Assembly: GCA_903813345.2 (NCBI GenBank)
Contig: CAIIXF020000010.1
Coordinates: forward strand, 25,320,425-25,384,424
Length of the DNA stretch: 64,000 nt
Reading direction: 5' to 3'
Origin: Owenia fusiformis
Taxonomy: Eukaryota; Annelida; Polychaeta; Sabellida; Oweniidae
Part shown: piece after piece, positions 34,701 to 44,900 of the stretch
Layout of the letters: the number at the start of each line of letters is the position of its first letter
How positions within the stretch are numbered: the first letter of the stretch is position 1
Notes under the pieces: generated by a model
Databases searched by the model: none
Seen by the model: only the letters and a program-made list of their open reading frames with translations
What the model was told of the DNA's origin: nothing
Made by a program: the position numbers and the translations under genes

Positions 34701-35782
34701 TTTTCACCACTTTATGTGTAGTGTTTTCATTTAGGAGGCGGTCTTATTTGAATGCATCATTTCAGGTCTTTACGAATCAAAAGATCAATAAGCAGACTAA
34801 AAATTCAAATTTAGCAGTTTCGTTCGTGTCGTACTGGGCCTGTTAGGCACGAAAAACAATTTAGCAGTTTCGTTCGTTGCGTAATTGGGCCTTCTATAAT
34901 CAGTACCAAATGCTCGCTCCGTTTTCCTTGAAGACATGGTTGGGTGACACGTCATTAAGTCACATGATTGATACAGTAACTAGTCACGTGATCAGACACG
35001 TGTCAGTCAAGTGAGCTTGCAAAATGGACAATCTAAATTTCCAAGAATTCGACTAAGATCAGTATCGATGTTGTTGCCTTCATTGTCGTGTTTGGCTGAG
35101 TTCCACAATGTAACCTAGCAGGATGGATGACATAGAACAAACTGATAAGTAGACACATGGCTACATTTCATTATTTCGTTATTTTAACCATATGAACTTG
35201 TCACTAGAATTTCTGTTTTATCTATAGTTCAGTAAGTTTAGTTTGGTGTGCATTTCTATCACCATATTCACGATTAAGAAATTAAATGTTGAAGTGAAAT
35301 ACCTGAAGTGTTTGGTGATTTCTTCTTTAATGCAGAGGATCAGGTGAAACACCATATACAGGTAGCCATTTGACATAATACACCATATAACAGTTCTCAA
35401 ACCATATAAATAGTTGCATCTATGAGCTATGCAAAATCTATTCTTCCTAGAATACCTTATGATCGTCTAACTCATCCTCCAAATCAAGGTGACAGAACTG
35501 TTCTTTGAGAGAGGAAAATGAAATGAATTATTCCCTATTAGTTTTGGTACTAATCCAGATGCCACTTTACTGCTAATCAGTTTGTAAGTAGGTTTCAATA
35601 TTGCCAATGAGCTTTAAATTCATACATGAACATATTAAAGCTTACAATGATTTCTAAATAATTTAAATGTGATTTGTTCACTATACAGTACTTGTATATT
35701 ATTATTATATATTTGAATGGTTTCTCTTTCCAGAACATTGGATGCTCAGAGTGGGGTATACATAGAGCTGTCAGACAAATAA
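22764..35782 (+). CDS. DUOXA: Dual oxidase maturation factor, complete
   Basis: DUOXA escorts DUOX from the endoplasmic reticulum and stays with it in the active complex. Exons: 22764-22928, 23350-23407, 23945-24079, 26604-26714, 30577-30730, 31033-31244, 32019-32135, 32255-32379, 33735-33973, 35734-35782; all phases agree, giving 454 residues. Helices lie near residues 29-50, 60-77, 202-225, 227-245 and 263-296. The loop after helix 2 holds GHIKTHTQYKAGVSDE, the glycosylation sequon NIT and TINYNERFHWSN, which match vertebrate DUOXA. Exon 3 is started at 23945 because this restores the vertebrate spacing (GACIMICNFGQEW); an in-phase acceptor 33 nt upstream would add 11 residues. The tail after residue 317 is long, polar and ends with a glutamine run (HQQQQQR) and VYIELSDK. 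The gene is divergent from DUOX, the arrangement known in vertebrates. Confidence 0.96.
23116..23134 (+). repeat. Poly-G run in DUOXA intron 1
   Basis: An almost pure G tract of about 19-20 bases follows GTTATGGA. Its length is unreliable in sequencing. Confidence 0.9.
23447..23770 (+). repeat. G-rich degenerate tandem tract in DUOXA intron 2
   Basis: Motifs like GGTAAGGGGCA repeat at roughly 10-12-base spacing for over 300 bases on the sense strand. Many units contain GGTAAG, the core of a splice donor, and G-triplets. It has no open frame of interest. Confidence 0.8.
24951..25035. repeat. Small inverted repeat in DUOXA intron 3
   Basis: AAAATCGTATCC and GGATACGATTTTTT form arms about 40 bases apart, with outer partial arms GCCACTAAA and TTTAGTGCC. 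Apart from this and a dispersed repeat at 25176-25480, intron 3 (24080-26603) shows nothing I can assign. Confidence 0.65.
27360..29430. repeat. Large inverted repeat built of tandem units in DUOXA intron 4
   Basis: The left arm has units of about 130-145 bases starting near 27503, 27636, 27778 and 27927, plus 28818 after an insertion. Each contains GATAGAAAC, AAAGGCACTAAA, GGGGTTACACAAGGTGGTAT and CATAAGTGCATATTT. The right arm (about 28915-29430) carries the inverse units and ends with the inverse of AGTCCCTGATCTG, which starts the left arm. The pre-mRNA could fold into a long duplex. Confidence 0.88.
27970..28735. mobile_element. Insertion in the left arm of the intron 4 inverted repeat
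   Basis: A tandem unit breaks off after GGGGTTACAC and resumes at GGTATTCTACGTTTAC. The insert begins near ATTCAATGATTCGAGTGAAA and contains GTGCAGTGTAGCAAAACG and TCTGCCATATTGGATTT. Parts of the same element recur at 41519-41836. Its exact ends and class are not clear. Confidence 0.65.
29711..29828. repeat. Short foldback in DUOXA intron 4
   Basis: CGACATTTTATGATTTATG at the left is closely inverted at the right as CATAAATCATAAAATCG. No coding capacity. Confidence 0.75.
29988..30126. repeat. Palindromic repeat with 'tctgcccgaggg' centre
   Basis: The arms run from ATCCTATATGAGGTTCGGGA to the inverse end CCTGAACCGACTATAGGAT, passing AATATAATATATCTGCCCGA and its inverse. Further fragments (GCGGGCAGATATATA) continue to about 30405. 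Related copies are near 18058, 38517 and 41466. Confidence 0.78.
31690..31935. repeat. Dispersed 'gggccc' repeat in DUOXA intron 6
   Basis: GGGCCCAAATTTTGAAATTT, AGGCCTTCTAAGGCC and GGGCCCAATTC resemble the sequence at 43745-43921 and 44595-44690, which is one copy of this family split by a MITE. Confidence 0.6.
32522..32595 (+). pseudogene. Partial duplicate of DUOXA exon 9 in intron 8
   Basis: About 74 bases (ACAAATTACAAGTAATATGT, then GTCAAGCGTATCAGG and GAGAGGGTGAACTGT) match exon 9 at 33862-33935 with about five differences. The copy is in sense orientation. In the matching frame GAACTG is followed by TGA, and no acceptor or donor frames it, so it is an exon fragment, not an alternative exon. 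It runs into a 22-bp perfect hairpin (CTGTGAGAAG/CTTCTCACAG) at 32584-32605. Confidence 0.85.
33229..33750 (+). repeat. 41-bp minisatellite over the DUOXA exon 9 acceptor
   Basis: The junction AG|NAACCACACTATG occurs 13 times exactly 41 bases apart from 33241 to 33733. The last copy is the real acceptor and start of exon 9 (CAACCACACTATAGAAGA). Each earlier unit has an acceptor-like TTATTTTAG, 24 bases ending TTTTAC, and a donor-like GTAATG. Ten units begin TAA, one GAG, and the first and last CAA. Two units have TTTAAG in place of TTTTAG. Confidence 0.96.
34438..35223. mobile_element. Foldback element with 130-bp inverted ends in DUOXA intron 9
   Basis: Ends starting AGATAAAACAGAAATTCTAG are inverted and about 95% alike over some 130 bases. 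The middle has a locally duplicated phrase (TTTAGCAGTTTCGTTCGT, twice near 34815 and 34859). Related ends occur near 49527-49640 and 50968-51050. No clear target duplication; no transposase. Confidence 0.85.
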
Positions 35783-35786
35783 ACAA

Positions 35787-36090
35787 CAAAAAAACAATGA
35801 TGATTTACAACCAAAAACAATGATGATTTACAACCATATAAAATGATGATATGCAATTATAAACATTGATGATTTACAACCATAAACAACGATGATATGC
35901 AACCAAAGACAATGATGATATGCAACCATAGACAATGATGATATGCAACCATAAACAATGATGATATGCAACCATAAACAATGATGATTACAACCATGAA
36001 CAATGGTGATATACAACCATAAACAATGATGATTACAACCATGAACAATGGTGATATGCAACCATAAATAATGGTGATATGCAATCACAA
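35787..36090. repeat. 23-bp minisatellite starting just after the DUOXA stop
   Basis: The unit AACAATGATGATATGCAACC plus ATA repeats about 13 times, beginning about five bases after the TAA stop at 35780-35782. It should lie in the 3' untranslated region. Units vary between GATATGC, GATTTAC and GATTAC. Confidence 0.93.
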
Positions 36091-36861
36091 ACCCTGCTAT
36101 TATATACTGTTTTAGCCAAAGAATGACCATATTTTTTATAATGCATGAGTTTCAATGATATTTTTAAAGGAATGCAGCAATGAATTATACAGTTGATCCC
36201 AAAATGACATCACTATATCTCTATGTCATTAATATGCGTCTACAGGAACATTGGAAACACATGTCCTTATAATTTTTGGCTCCATCTAGCACCTTACTGA
36301 CCTTCCTTACCACATATAAGAACAGTTTTCTCAGAACACTCAGGTAGATCTCCCAAATCACCTTTTTTGCTTGATGTACCAGTTATAAGTCCTATGTCTG
36401 AGAAAGATTGGGATCTAGAAATGGGATATTATGACATGTTATCATGATTGTCTTAGTACTCACATAACATTTACTTTTCATATTTTTGTACCTTGCTAAC
36501 AATGCTCTTGGGCTACTTTGTACACATTTTCAGTGAATTTGGTTGATCAGTTGTCGAGATAATACTTGTCAAAAAGTGGCTCATTTTTGGGACACCTGAT
36601 ATATATGTATATAGTAAAAACGTACCCCACTCATTCATGACATCACTATTATTAATAGTGGTACATGTAACAGCTTCAATTTAACTATAATCAGTTACTT
36701 AGAGTTTGAGCTCAGGGCCAGTCCACTGGTCATTTATTCTTTCACTAGGTATAGGAAAATGGCAACTGGTCCATAATGCCATTTTGACCAGCTGCTCTCA
36801 GGACCCTAACTTAACCCCTGCAGAGCTTTGATTCAAAAACTGTCTATATTCTTACAGACTA

Positions 36862-37348
36862 CTGTAGATTGGGTTAATTTGGCGCTACTTAATTTGGCGA
36901 TTTTGCCATTTTTGGCATATTGGCGGCTATTTAATTTGGTGGATATGCAAAATTTTTTTTAATTAACTTACGCGTTGTTTGCGAATTTTATGTTCATTTT
37001 TTCTTTTGAGGACCACTGGCAATATTCACCACGTTTGTACATTTTTGTGAGATCATCCTTTACATTTTGCAACTCGATTGATGCTGCTACTATACTGCAC
37101 TTTTCCTTTCTAGTTTTTCCCTGAGTATTAATAAGTGACTGACCAGTTCTGAGCCAATTTATGAGAGACATTTTTTTCATATTTTTGGAAAAAACTAAAC
37201 CGGAAGTGACCTAAATACACTCGACGAAATACCCTAGATAATTCCCGGGGATTCATTCTAAATTTTGGCGAAGATTTATATTGGCGAATTTTTCAATTTC
37301 GCCAAATTCGCCAAATTAAAGCGGGCGCCAAATTAACCCAATCTACAG
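36862..37348. mobile_element. TA-flanked foldback MITE between DUOXA and HAUS1
   Basis: The ends CTGTAGATTGGGTTAATTTG and their inverse are flanked by TA (36860-36861, 37349-37350). The element is 487 bp and rich in TTGGCG/CGCCAA. A smaller relative is at 55832-56057. Confidence 0.88.
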
Positions 37349-37399
37349 TATATAGCTTTGCAAGTTGTAAATAAAATGCATGTGAAGAAAAAATAAAAT

Positions 37400-38920
37400 A
37401 AAACTCAAGAGAAATCATCGGGAATAGTTATGTATGGGATTTGAGACAGGATTTTGCCTGATTTTGAATATCAATTTCATTCCGTTATTTTCCCGGGGAA
37501 AACATGTTATTATGGATTAAAATACTTTATACCATGGTTAGAGCAAAATCAAGTATATAATAATAGCAAGTGATAAATCACATATTTGGGATAGGGACGA
37601 TATTGGGATTAGAGGGATGATATCCGGTATGATATGGATATTAGAGATCCCATGATTGCTCAATTCACTGATATAAGCGCTAGAAATCAACTCCGATTTG
37701 ATTAATCGATATAAATCCTCTATTTTCGATATTATCGATAATCGTTTTTCAAATCAACTTACCCATAAAGTAAGTAAAAGAGCTCTATTAAACCAAAATT
37801 GACACAGGAAAACTCCGAGAAAAATTGAAAATTAAAAATCTTTTGAAGAGCTAACATGACACGCCACATATTTTCGTGATTCAAACCGAACGTGAAAGTT
37901 TTAGCAAAAAAATGGATTTTCAATAATTTTGCGAACATTTGTGATTTCAGATGCCCTATTTGCAATTCAACACCAAATATTATACCATTAATTATCTTAA
38001 TGCGTAATAAATGCGATAGGGCTCTAGACGTGTCCTTATTTTAATGTTTTAAGATGTTATAGTATCTTTCCAATTTGGAATATATTTAGCGAACGACAAT
38101 CAAACATGATATTTAATGAATAGTGAAACCACAGCGAGATTTAAATCCTGTAAATTTGCTGATATTTGTAATATGCAGAACATCATCACAATAAACACAA
38201 CCCAAAAGGTAAGTCTGAGGTGTGGAGGTCTTTTAAAAACCCAACATTCAATTACAACACCACTTTCTATGCTCAGAAGGGTAACTTAGAAAGTTTTTTT
38301 AGCGGGGGGACTCAAACCCCCCTGTATACTAGTGTATCTAATCGTTTGTATCGAATTGTTTTCATAATATTGAGATACATTTCGAATCGAAACAAAATGT
38401 ATCACGGGATCCTATTGAATAACAAGCTGGGTATATAATCAAAAATTTGATTTTTTCAAAATTTTTCTCTCATTCAACAGAGGATTTTAGATATTGCTCT
38501 TGACCATGATATAAGGTCGTTATTCACCTGTCAGGATGATATGAGGAATATCCCCGGGATGATATCAATATCAATATTTCCCTCTGTCACTGCATTTCCT
38601 CATCCTTGTGATATTCCCCATATCAAATCCCTCCTGGTGAATAACTTCTTTTAATAATGTACTCTAATTTCATAGTTATCATTTTTATTATTTGGGAGAA
38701 TTTAAACACTTATTCCCTTTTTTTTAACTTTGAGTCCTTAATAACTTCACCAATTTATAACATATCGTAGATTTTTTTTGGAGATATTGTATTATTGGAT
38801 CATACGGAATAGATTGGTAGGCCAACTGAACATTTGCAACTTTGCCACTCCAATTCCCTTTAGATCTGATTCTGTCTTAAATGTCATCCTTTCAATCAGG
38901 TTTTGTTCTTAACTACTGTA
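37400..38920. other. DUOXA-HAUS1 convergent spacer, right part
   Basis: No gene is seen. It contains an inverted repeat at about 38517-38650 (GTTATTCACC...GGTGAATAAC with CCCGGGATGATATC inside) and GATATT-rich low-complexity sequence at 37580-37740. The spacer between 36091 and 36861 also shows nothing assignable. Confidence 0.6.
38684..38689 (-). terminator. Poly(A) signal candidate for HAUS1
   Basis: TTTATT on the plus strand is AATAAA on the HAUS1 strand, about 235 bases after the stop. It is a short motif and therefore only a candidate. Confidence 0.45.
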
Positions 38921-41900
38921 TTATTTTAAATGTATAGTGTCTATATTTTGGTACAATTGTCTTTCTAAAGTCTCTATCTCTCGTCTCAATTCCTCTAGTT
39001 TAACCTTGGCCAAAGGGACATCCTGAAAAAATATTTCCTTAAGTAACCTTACTAAATGAAAACAAAAATCAAATGATTAAATCCTAATATTGAATTATGT
39101 ATCAATGACAGTTATGTCTGGCAAGTTATTTTTCATTTCTTGATTGTGTAAAAACTAGCACTTACTGGTGGAAGACTTTGATAGCTACTCATCCTTGCTC
39201 GGAGTGGTTCTAAGGAGCCCTTTAATTCTTCTAGCTCCTAAAGAAAAAAGAAAGCAAGAACATAATGTCAGTAGTAGCTGAAGGTGAAGTTATGTATTGT
39301 TGGAGCATAGAGAAATATATTATGTGATGGGACTGAACTTTGACTGTTCATATAGTTGAATATGTTTTGGCATAGACTAGTATCATATTCTAAAACACAT
39401 CGAATCATAGTTTAAAAACTTAAGAAGTTGAATTGTTAAAGGCCCTATGTATAGTTTGAAAATATAGGAATATAGTTTAGATTTAACCCTACCTTGCTTT
39501 TTATTAACAATGCCTGGTGAAGGACACTTGTATCAACCCCACTTTGATGCAATGTTTGCTGAAAGGTAGATTACATACTATGAATGCACATCATGTCTTC
39601 AGTGGTTCAAAACCATAGTGCTGAAGACACCCAAATTCAAGAACTGTAAATTCCTCAGAAGACCAGAATTCAGTTCTTTAGCACAGAGAAGACAATTAGG
39701 TTATTTAACATTTAATCCAGCAATTAACTTCATCATATTACATGCAATGGTTGTTTCATTCATGATTTCGTAGGAATTCTGTTGGAACCCAGTTCTAATC
39801 AAATACAAAGTTATTGAAAATGGCGCAGACGTCACTGACTCCGAAAGATCACTTTTCAATTATTGATTGGATAGAAAACCAATAAGCTAGATGTTTAACG
39901 AAAATGAAAGCAGAATTAATGTTTGTTCAAAGCAAGTCAGAACAGGAATCAATCACTGTATCTTAATTTAATTGACAAATATATAGGGGTTATGTACTGG
40001 GAGGTTTTGGATATGGGGTTTATCCAGAGGGAGATGGAAAACATTTAAACATTTTAAGCACATTGGAAAGACATTGCCATCAAATGATGTTTTACGAGCA
40101 TAAAACAGGCGTTTTGATTTAGAAGATTGTGTCATATTTTTGGCGTAGTGTTTAATTTACACTTTCCTACACCCCTGAAAAAGGATGGCTGTCAAATGAT
40201 GTCCATTCTGTCAATAAACAAACAATTAACATGATTATGCTATTTCTATGATAGTCGTTAAATAACCTAATAGTATTTTGTGATCTAATATTTGAAATGT
40301 TTCAATGCTAACATATCTTTTTAGTGACTGTCAAATAAATATGGATTATCAAGCCTATTTCTAATTTATTATATAAATATTTTTACCATGGAGGTTTCTA
40401 TTCTTTTTCTATATTCTCCTCCCTTCTTCCTGAAGAACAGTAATTGCTTGCTTTTACGACTGACATGTGGTGCCTCATGTTCTTTTTGCTCTCTGAGTGC
40501 TTCAACAGCCCTGCAACACAAATGCAATAATATACATGCAAATTATCATGCAAATGTCACCACCTAACATTTGTTACAGATGCCGACCAAACAATAACCG
40601 CCGAATGCCAAACATCAGCTGCAAAACACCATCCACAAAAAAAGTTGGAAACTATAACATGATGTCACCAACTCTGGTGGAAACATAAAAATTTGCAATA
40701 TGCAACCTCTAAAGATAATAATTCTGTTTCTAATTATGGAACCAGATCCTAGTCTTGATTTCTTTTTTTCTATTTATAGTTCAGTCAAAATGAAGAAGTC
40801 TTCAAAGAGAAAGTATAGGATTTAAAGATCTTACACTTTAAAAGATATAACCATTGTTGAATTCAGTTAACCATATCGATACCTATCCTTTCACTATCTT
40901 GCAGAATTCATCTTTTCAACTTGCAGAAACCAGGAGGAGTGATTACCACAGAAACCTTTGGAAGCATCCTCAATTTACACAATAATTGGTTAATATTGAC
41001 TTACTTGTTCAGTGACTGAGTTCTGAGCATGGCTGATTTCGTTTTTGCTGATAATTGCGTAAACAACTGATGCTCTCTACTTCTCTGTTCTTCAATTTTA
41101 AGAGTCTGTTGGGAGATATCACTCAGAGCACAGAGGTAGCTGGAATAAATCAAAGCATAATCTCATAATAATATATCTTTTTACTTTGATGTATACCAAG
41201 CCAAAAAATGTATCTTGGCCTAGGCTTGTATTTCATTCACATTGGATTGTAGACAGATTTATTTAAACTCATGTGATTAAACTAACCATAAAAATGTCAG
41301 AGTATTCATGTTTAAATGCAAAATAGTGTAGAATATAGAAAATAAAAACAAACAAGGCAATAACATGCAAAATCAAGCAAGAGACATATGTGCATATTTT
41401 GAAAATGAAAAACTGTACAGATATTAAACAATGTAACTATGGATAATTGTATGTATCTCATACTTGAGTGAGTTTGGGGTAGATATCACCCGGGAATATA
41501 TATCGTATCTGAGGAGCGGGCAGGATATTATAAGTTATTCAATGATTCGAGTGAAATACAGAAAATATTCTTCCCGAGAAGGTTGTATTTCACTATGCGC
41601 TAGCAGAGTGAAATACAGACGTTCATCAACCTTCTCACCTCAGAGATATTTTACATCGATATTCCTTCAAAATCTTTATGGCCTTGTTGTTTGCTTTGTA
41701 TTGTATGATACGAGACATTTGATTTTCTTTTTTTTCTTCAATTTCATCAGCTGGAAGTGCAGTGTAGCGAAACATTTTTTCGACTTTCGTCTGCCATATT
41801 GGATTTCCAAAACCTCCCAGTGCATAACCCTTATATATGTTTATTCTTAAAATATAGTTTTATAAAAAAAACATGCAAAATGCCATCACCTGCCATTTGT

Positions 41901-44900
41901 CACAGAGGCTAAATGCTGAACACCAAACTCCAAACACCAACCACCGCCACAAGTTGGAGACTATAACAATACATTACTACTTATGGTGGTGACATAATAA
42001 TGGATAAAATGGAGTGAATAGAATTGTGTACCTTGAGTCATTAGCCTCTGCTATCTGTAACAATTCTGCAATGTTAGACAGGGTTCGAAGGCTCATTGTA
42101 CCAGACTGAGAAAGATTCTCCTGTTGTAAACCAACACCATCCAATATATTGGTAAGCCTTTGTCCTACAATAATGTCACAGTAGCAAGTACATATTTGCA
42201 TATGTTAAAATACTATTTCTAACTAGATAACAGCAGCGCCAAGACGCCAAGGAATAGGCATGGCAACCATATTTGGGAAATATTAAATGCTCTTGGGCTA
42301 ATGGTATTTGAGGAATTGCCCTTATGGACGGCGTCGTTCTGTCCGAACTTCAATCTATGGGTAATAAATAACATTTAACAATGAGCAAAATGTCACCCCC
42401 TGCCATTTACTACAGATGCCAACCAAGGCCCGCTGAATGCCACGCACCAACCGCTAAACGCCATAAACAAAAAAAAGTTTGACAAAAACAACCACCAGAA
42501 GTGGTGACATAAAGATTGCATGTAACCCAAACACAAAATAAGCCAGATGCAAGTAGGTAGTTACCAGTTTCACCACCAGGTGGCTAATTGAGGGAGATAG
42601 CATGGCAGATATGTAGAAAGTTCCCTTAAACTTCAATAATCATCAGTTTCAGTGTTTCACTTTTCATATTACCCTTATGTATCTGGTAAATACAAATTAA
42701 AATATGTCCAGTAAAAGAAAATGGACACACAGTTAACCCCTTTAAAGAATAAGTGATTCGGGGGTTTAAAAGATATCAATTATGGGTGACCAAAAGTAGC
42801 TGAAAGCAATGGATCCCATGAGTTTTCCCTATGGGAAATATTATTTTCCACTTTATCTTAAAGGATTCACTTATTCCTTTAAAGGGGTTAACTGTGTGTC
42901 AAAACACAACATATTGATGCAAGAAAAATTAAATGAAGGACCCACAGTCCTGTGCTCACACAGTTTGGGACCTTGAGAGGAATGTATATCTTGACTTTCA
43001 AACAAAAATATTGATTTGGATTTGTAGTCTCGAACTTTGAGAAACTTAGATAGCACAGTTGTGTGACATAGTTTGATGACCTTTGACCTTGAAAACTTTA
43101 TTTATTCAGAGCTCAGTAAGGTCTTTTGTGACTCAGCTGACCAAAATTTACATCCAAAAATCCATTTGAAAAAGGTTATGCATTGGTCTAATATATGCAC
43201 CTGTTTAAATCCTCGGAAAATAGCCAAAATAACAACATATGACTGTCCAATCTGTTGCGATACTTTCCCTCCTCCTTTTCAAAGTTGATAAACACTTTTA
43301 AAACCACATTTCTAGATGTGATTTTACATCACTATGAATTATAAGAGACTTGTTTTAAATAAAAAGTAATACTAACCTTCAGCATAATACTCCTTAGCTT
43401 TAAGCCTACAATCCTCAATTTGTGCTTCTATGTGTTTGTCTCTTTCTAAGTTTGTTTTCATCAATGCATGGAGAATGTCAATGGTCTTGGTTGAGATCTC
43501 ATATTGGGGAATGGAATCATGGAATATTGCACCCAACCAGTCCCGAACCTGAAATTTCAAAGTTGTATACTCAGAAATTGTTCAACATCATACATGTTTA
43601 TAATTTACCAAATCTCTTATTCATTTTTTCTTTACTGGCATCAAGGCTCCCCCCAATTCATTATATGTTTTATAAACAATATGCATCAGTTCATCATGCC
43701 TTAAAACATCCTGTTTCCTTCCAATCAATTCTGACATTAGGAAGGATAGGGCCCGGGCCTCCCCCTTTAGTGGGTTCAGAATTTTGTTTAGTTTTTATAC
43801 CCAAAATTTTGTAGAGCCTCAAAAAATGGGCCATTTTGGGCCCCTTAATACTGGAGGGCCTCAAAAATTGATCATTTTGGGCATATTTAGGCCTTTTTTG
43901 GCCAATTTAAAATGAGCCTTATGGCCTAGTCACATAGCCCGGCCGATGTCCGGCATCGGTAGAGCTCGGTGCATTTTTTTGGTGCCACCGAGCTCTCCTC
44001 ATCGGAAGCAGAGCTCGGTGACGTGAACAGACTCCGTCCGGACATCTTCAGGCGACCGACCGAACACCGGCCGGTGACCGTACGGAGTCTGTCTCAAAAT
44101 GGTAGTTTTTTTCTGCCGATGTGGCAGCAACTACCGGCCGGAGGTCGGCCGGACATCGGAAGGAATACGGCCGGTACCCGAGCAGGTAACAGGACACCGT
44201 GCGATCGTCGGCCGGGTTGTTAACGGGCTTTGAACAGTGACCGGCCGATGCTCTGTCCCACATCAGCCGGAGCTCGGTCGGAGCTCGGCCGCTGTCCGTT
44301 GAAAAACCTCGTCCTCTGGTTGTCTCAGATGCACGGGACACCGGCCGATACTCGGCCGTGCACCGGCCGACGTGTTTTCCGATGTGGTTACGATGGGGCT
44401 GCGATGACATGATGAGGGAGCTCGGTGAGAGCCCGGTGAAATTTAACTCGGAAGTTAAAATTTCACCGAGCTACCACCGATGCGGTTTTAAGCAACAAAC
44501 GCCACGGATGTCCGGCCGGTGTTCGGCCGAGTTCGGTGAAAATTGCATCGCTGGCTCATCGTAACCTCATCGGCCGGGCTATGTGACTAGGCCATTAATT
44601 TTTCAAAATTTTGGCCCAATTCTTAGTTTCAGGGGACCAACATTTTTTTCCAGACTCAAAGTTCCCGCCCCTTGTTGATTGCTGGATCTGCCAATGTACT
44701 AACAAAAATAAAATGTTTCACTTTAGGAGTAAAAAATATTCAAATGTTGCACTTTCAGAATAACAAGATCCCAAAATGTTACAAATTTTTTTACAAAATC
44801 CTCCCTACAAAAAAATCCTGGGGAGAGCACTTAAGAAATTCAAGACAGCATGTCAAACGATCCCATATCAGAGCAACACAATGAGAACTTCATAGCGTTT

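Noticed and set aside
43969-44412. Open frames of 84, 120 and 60 codons in the GC-rich block
   Set aside because: Stop codons are rare because of GC content; proteins are Arg/Pro-rich with no motif, and the block is a MITE with clear ends.
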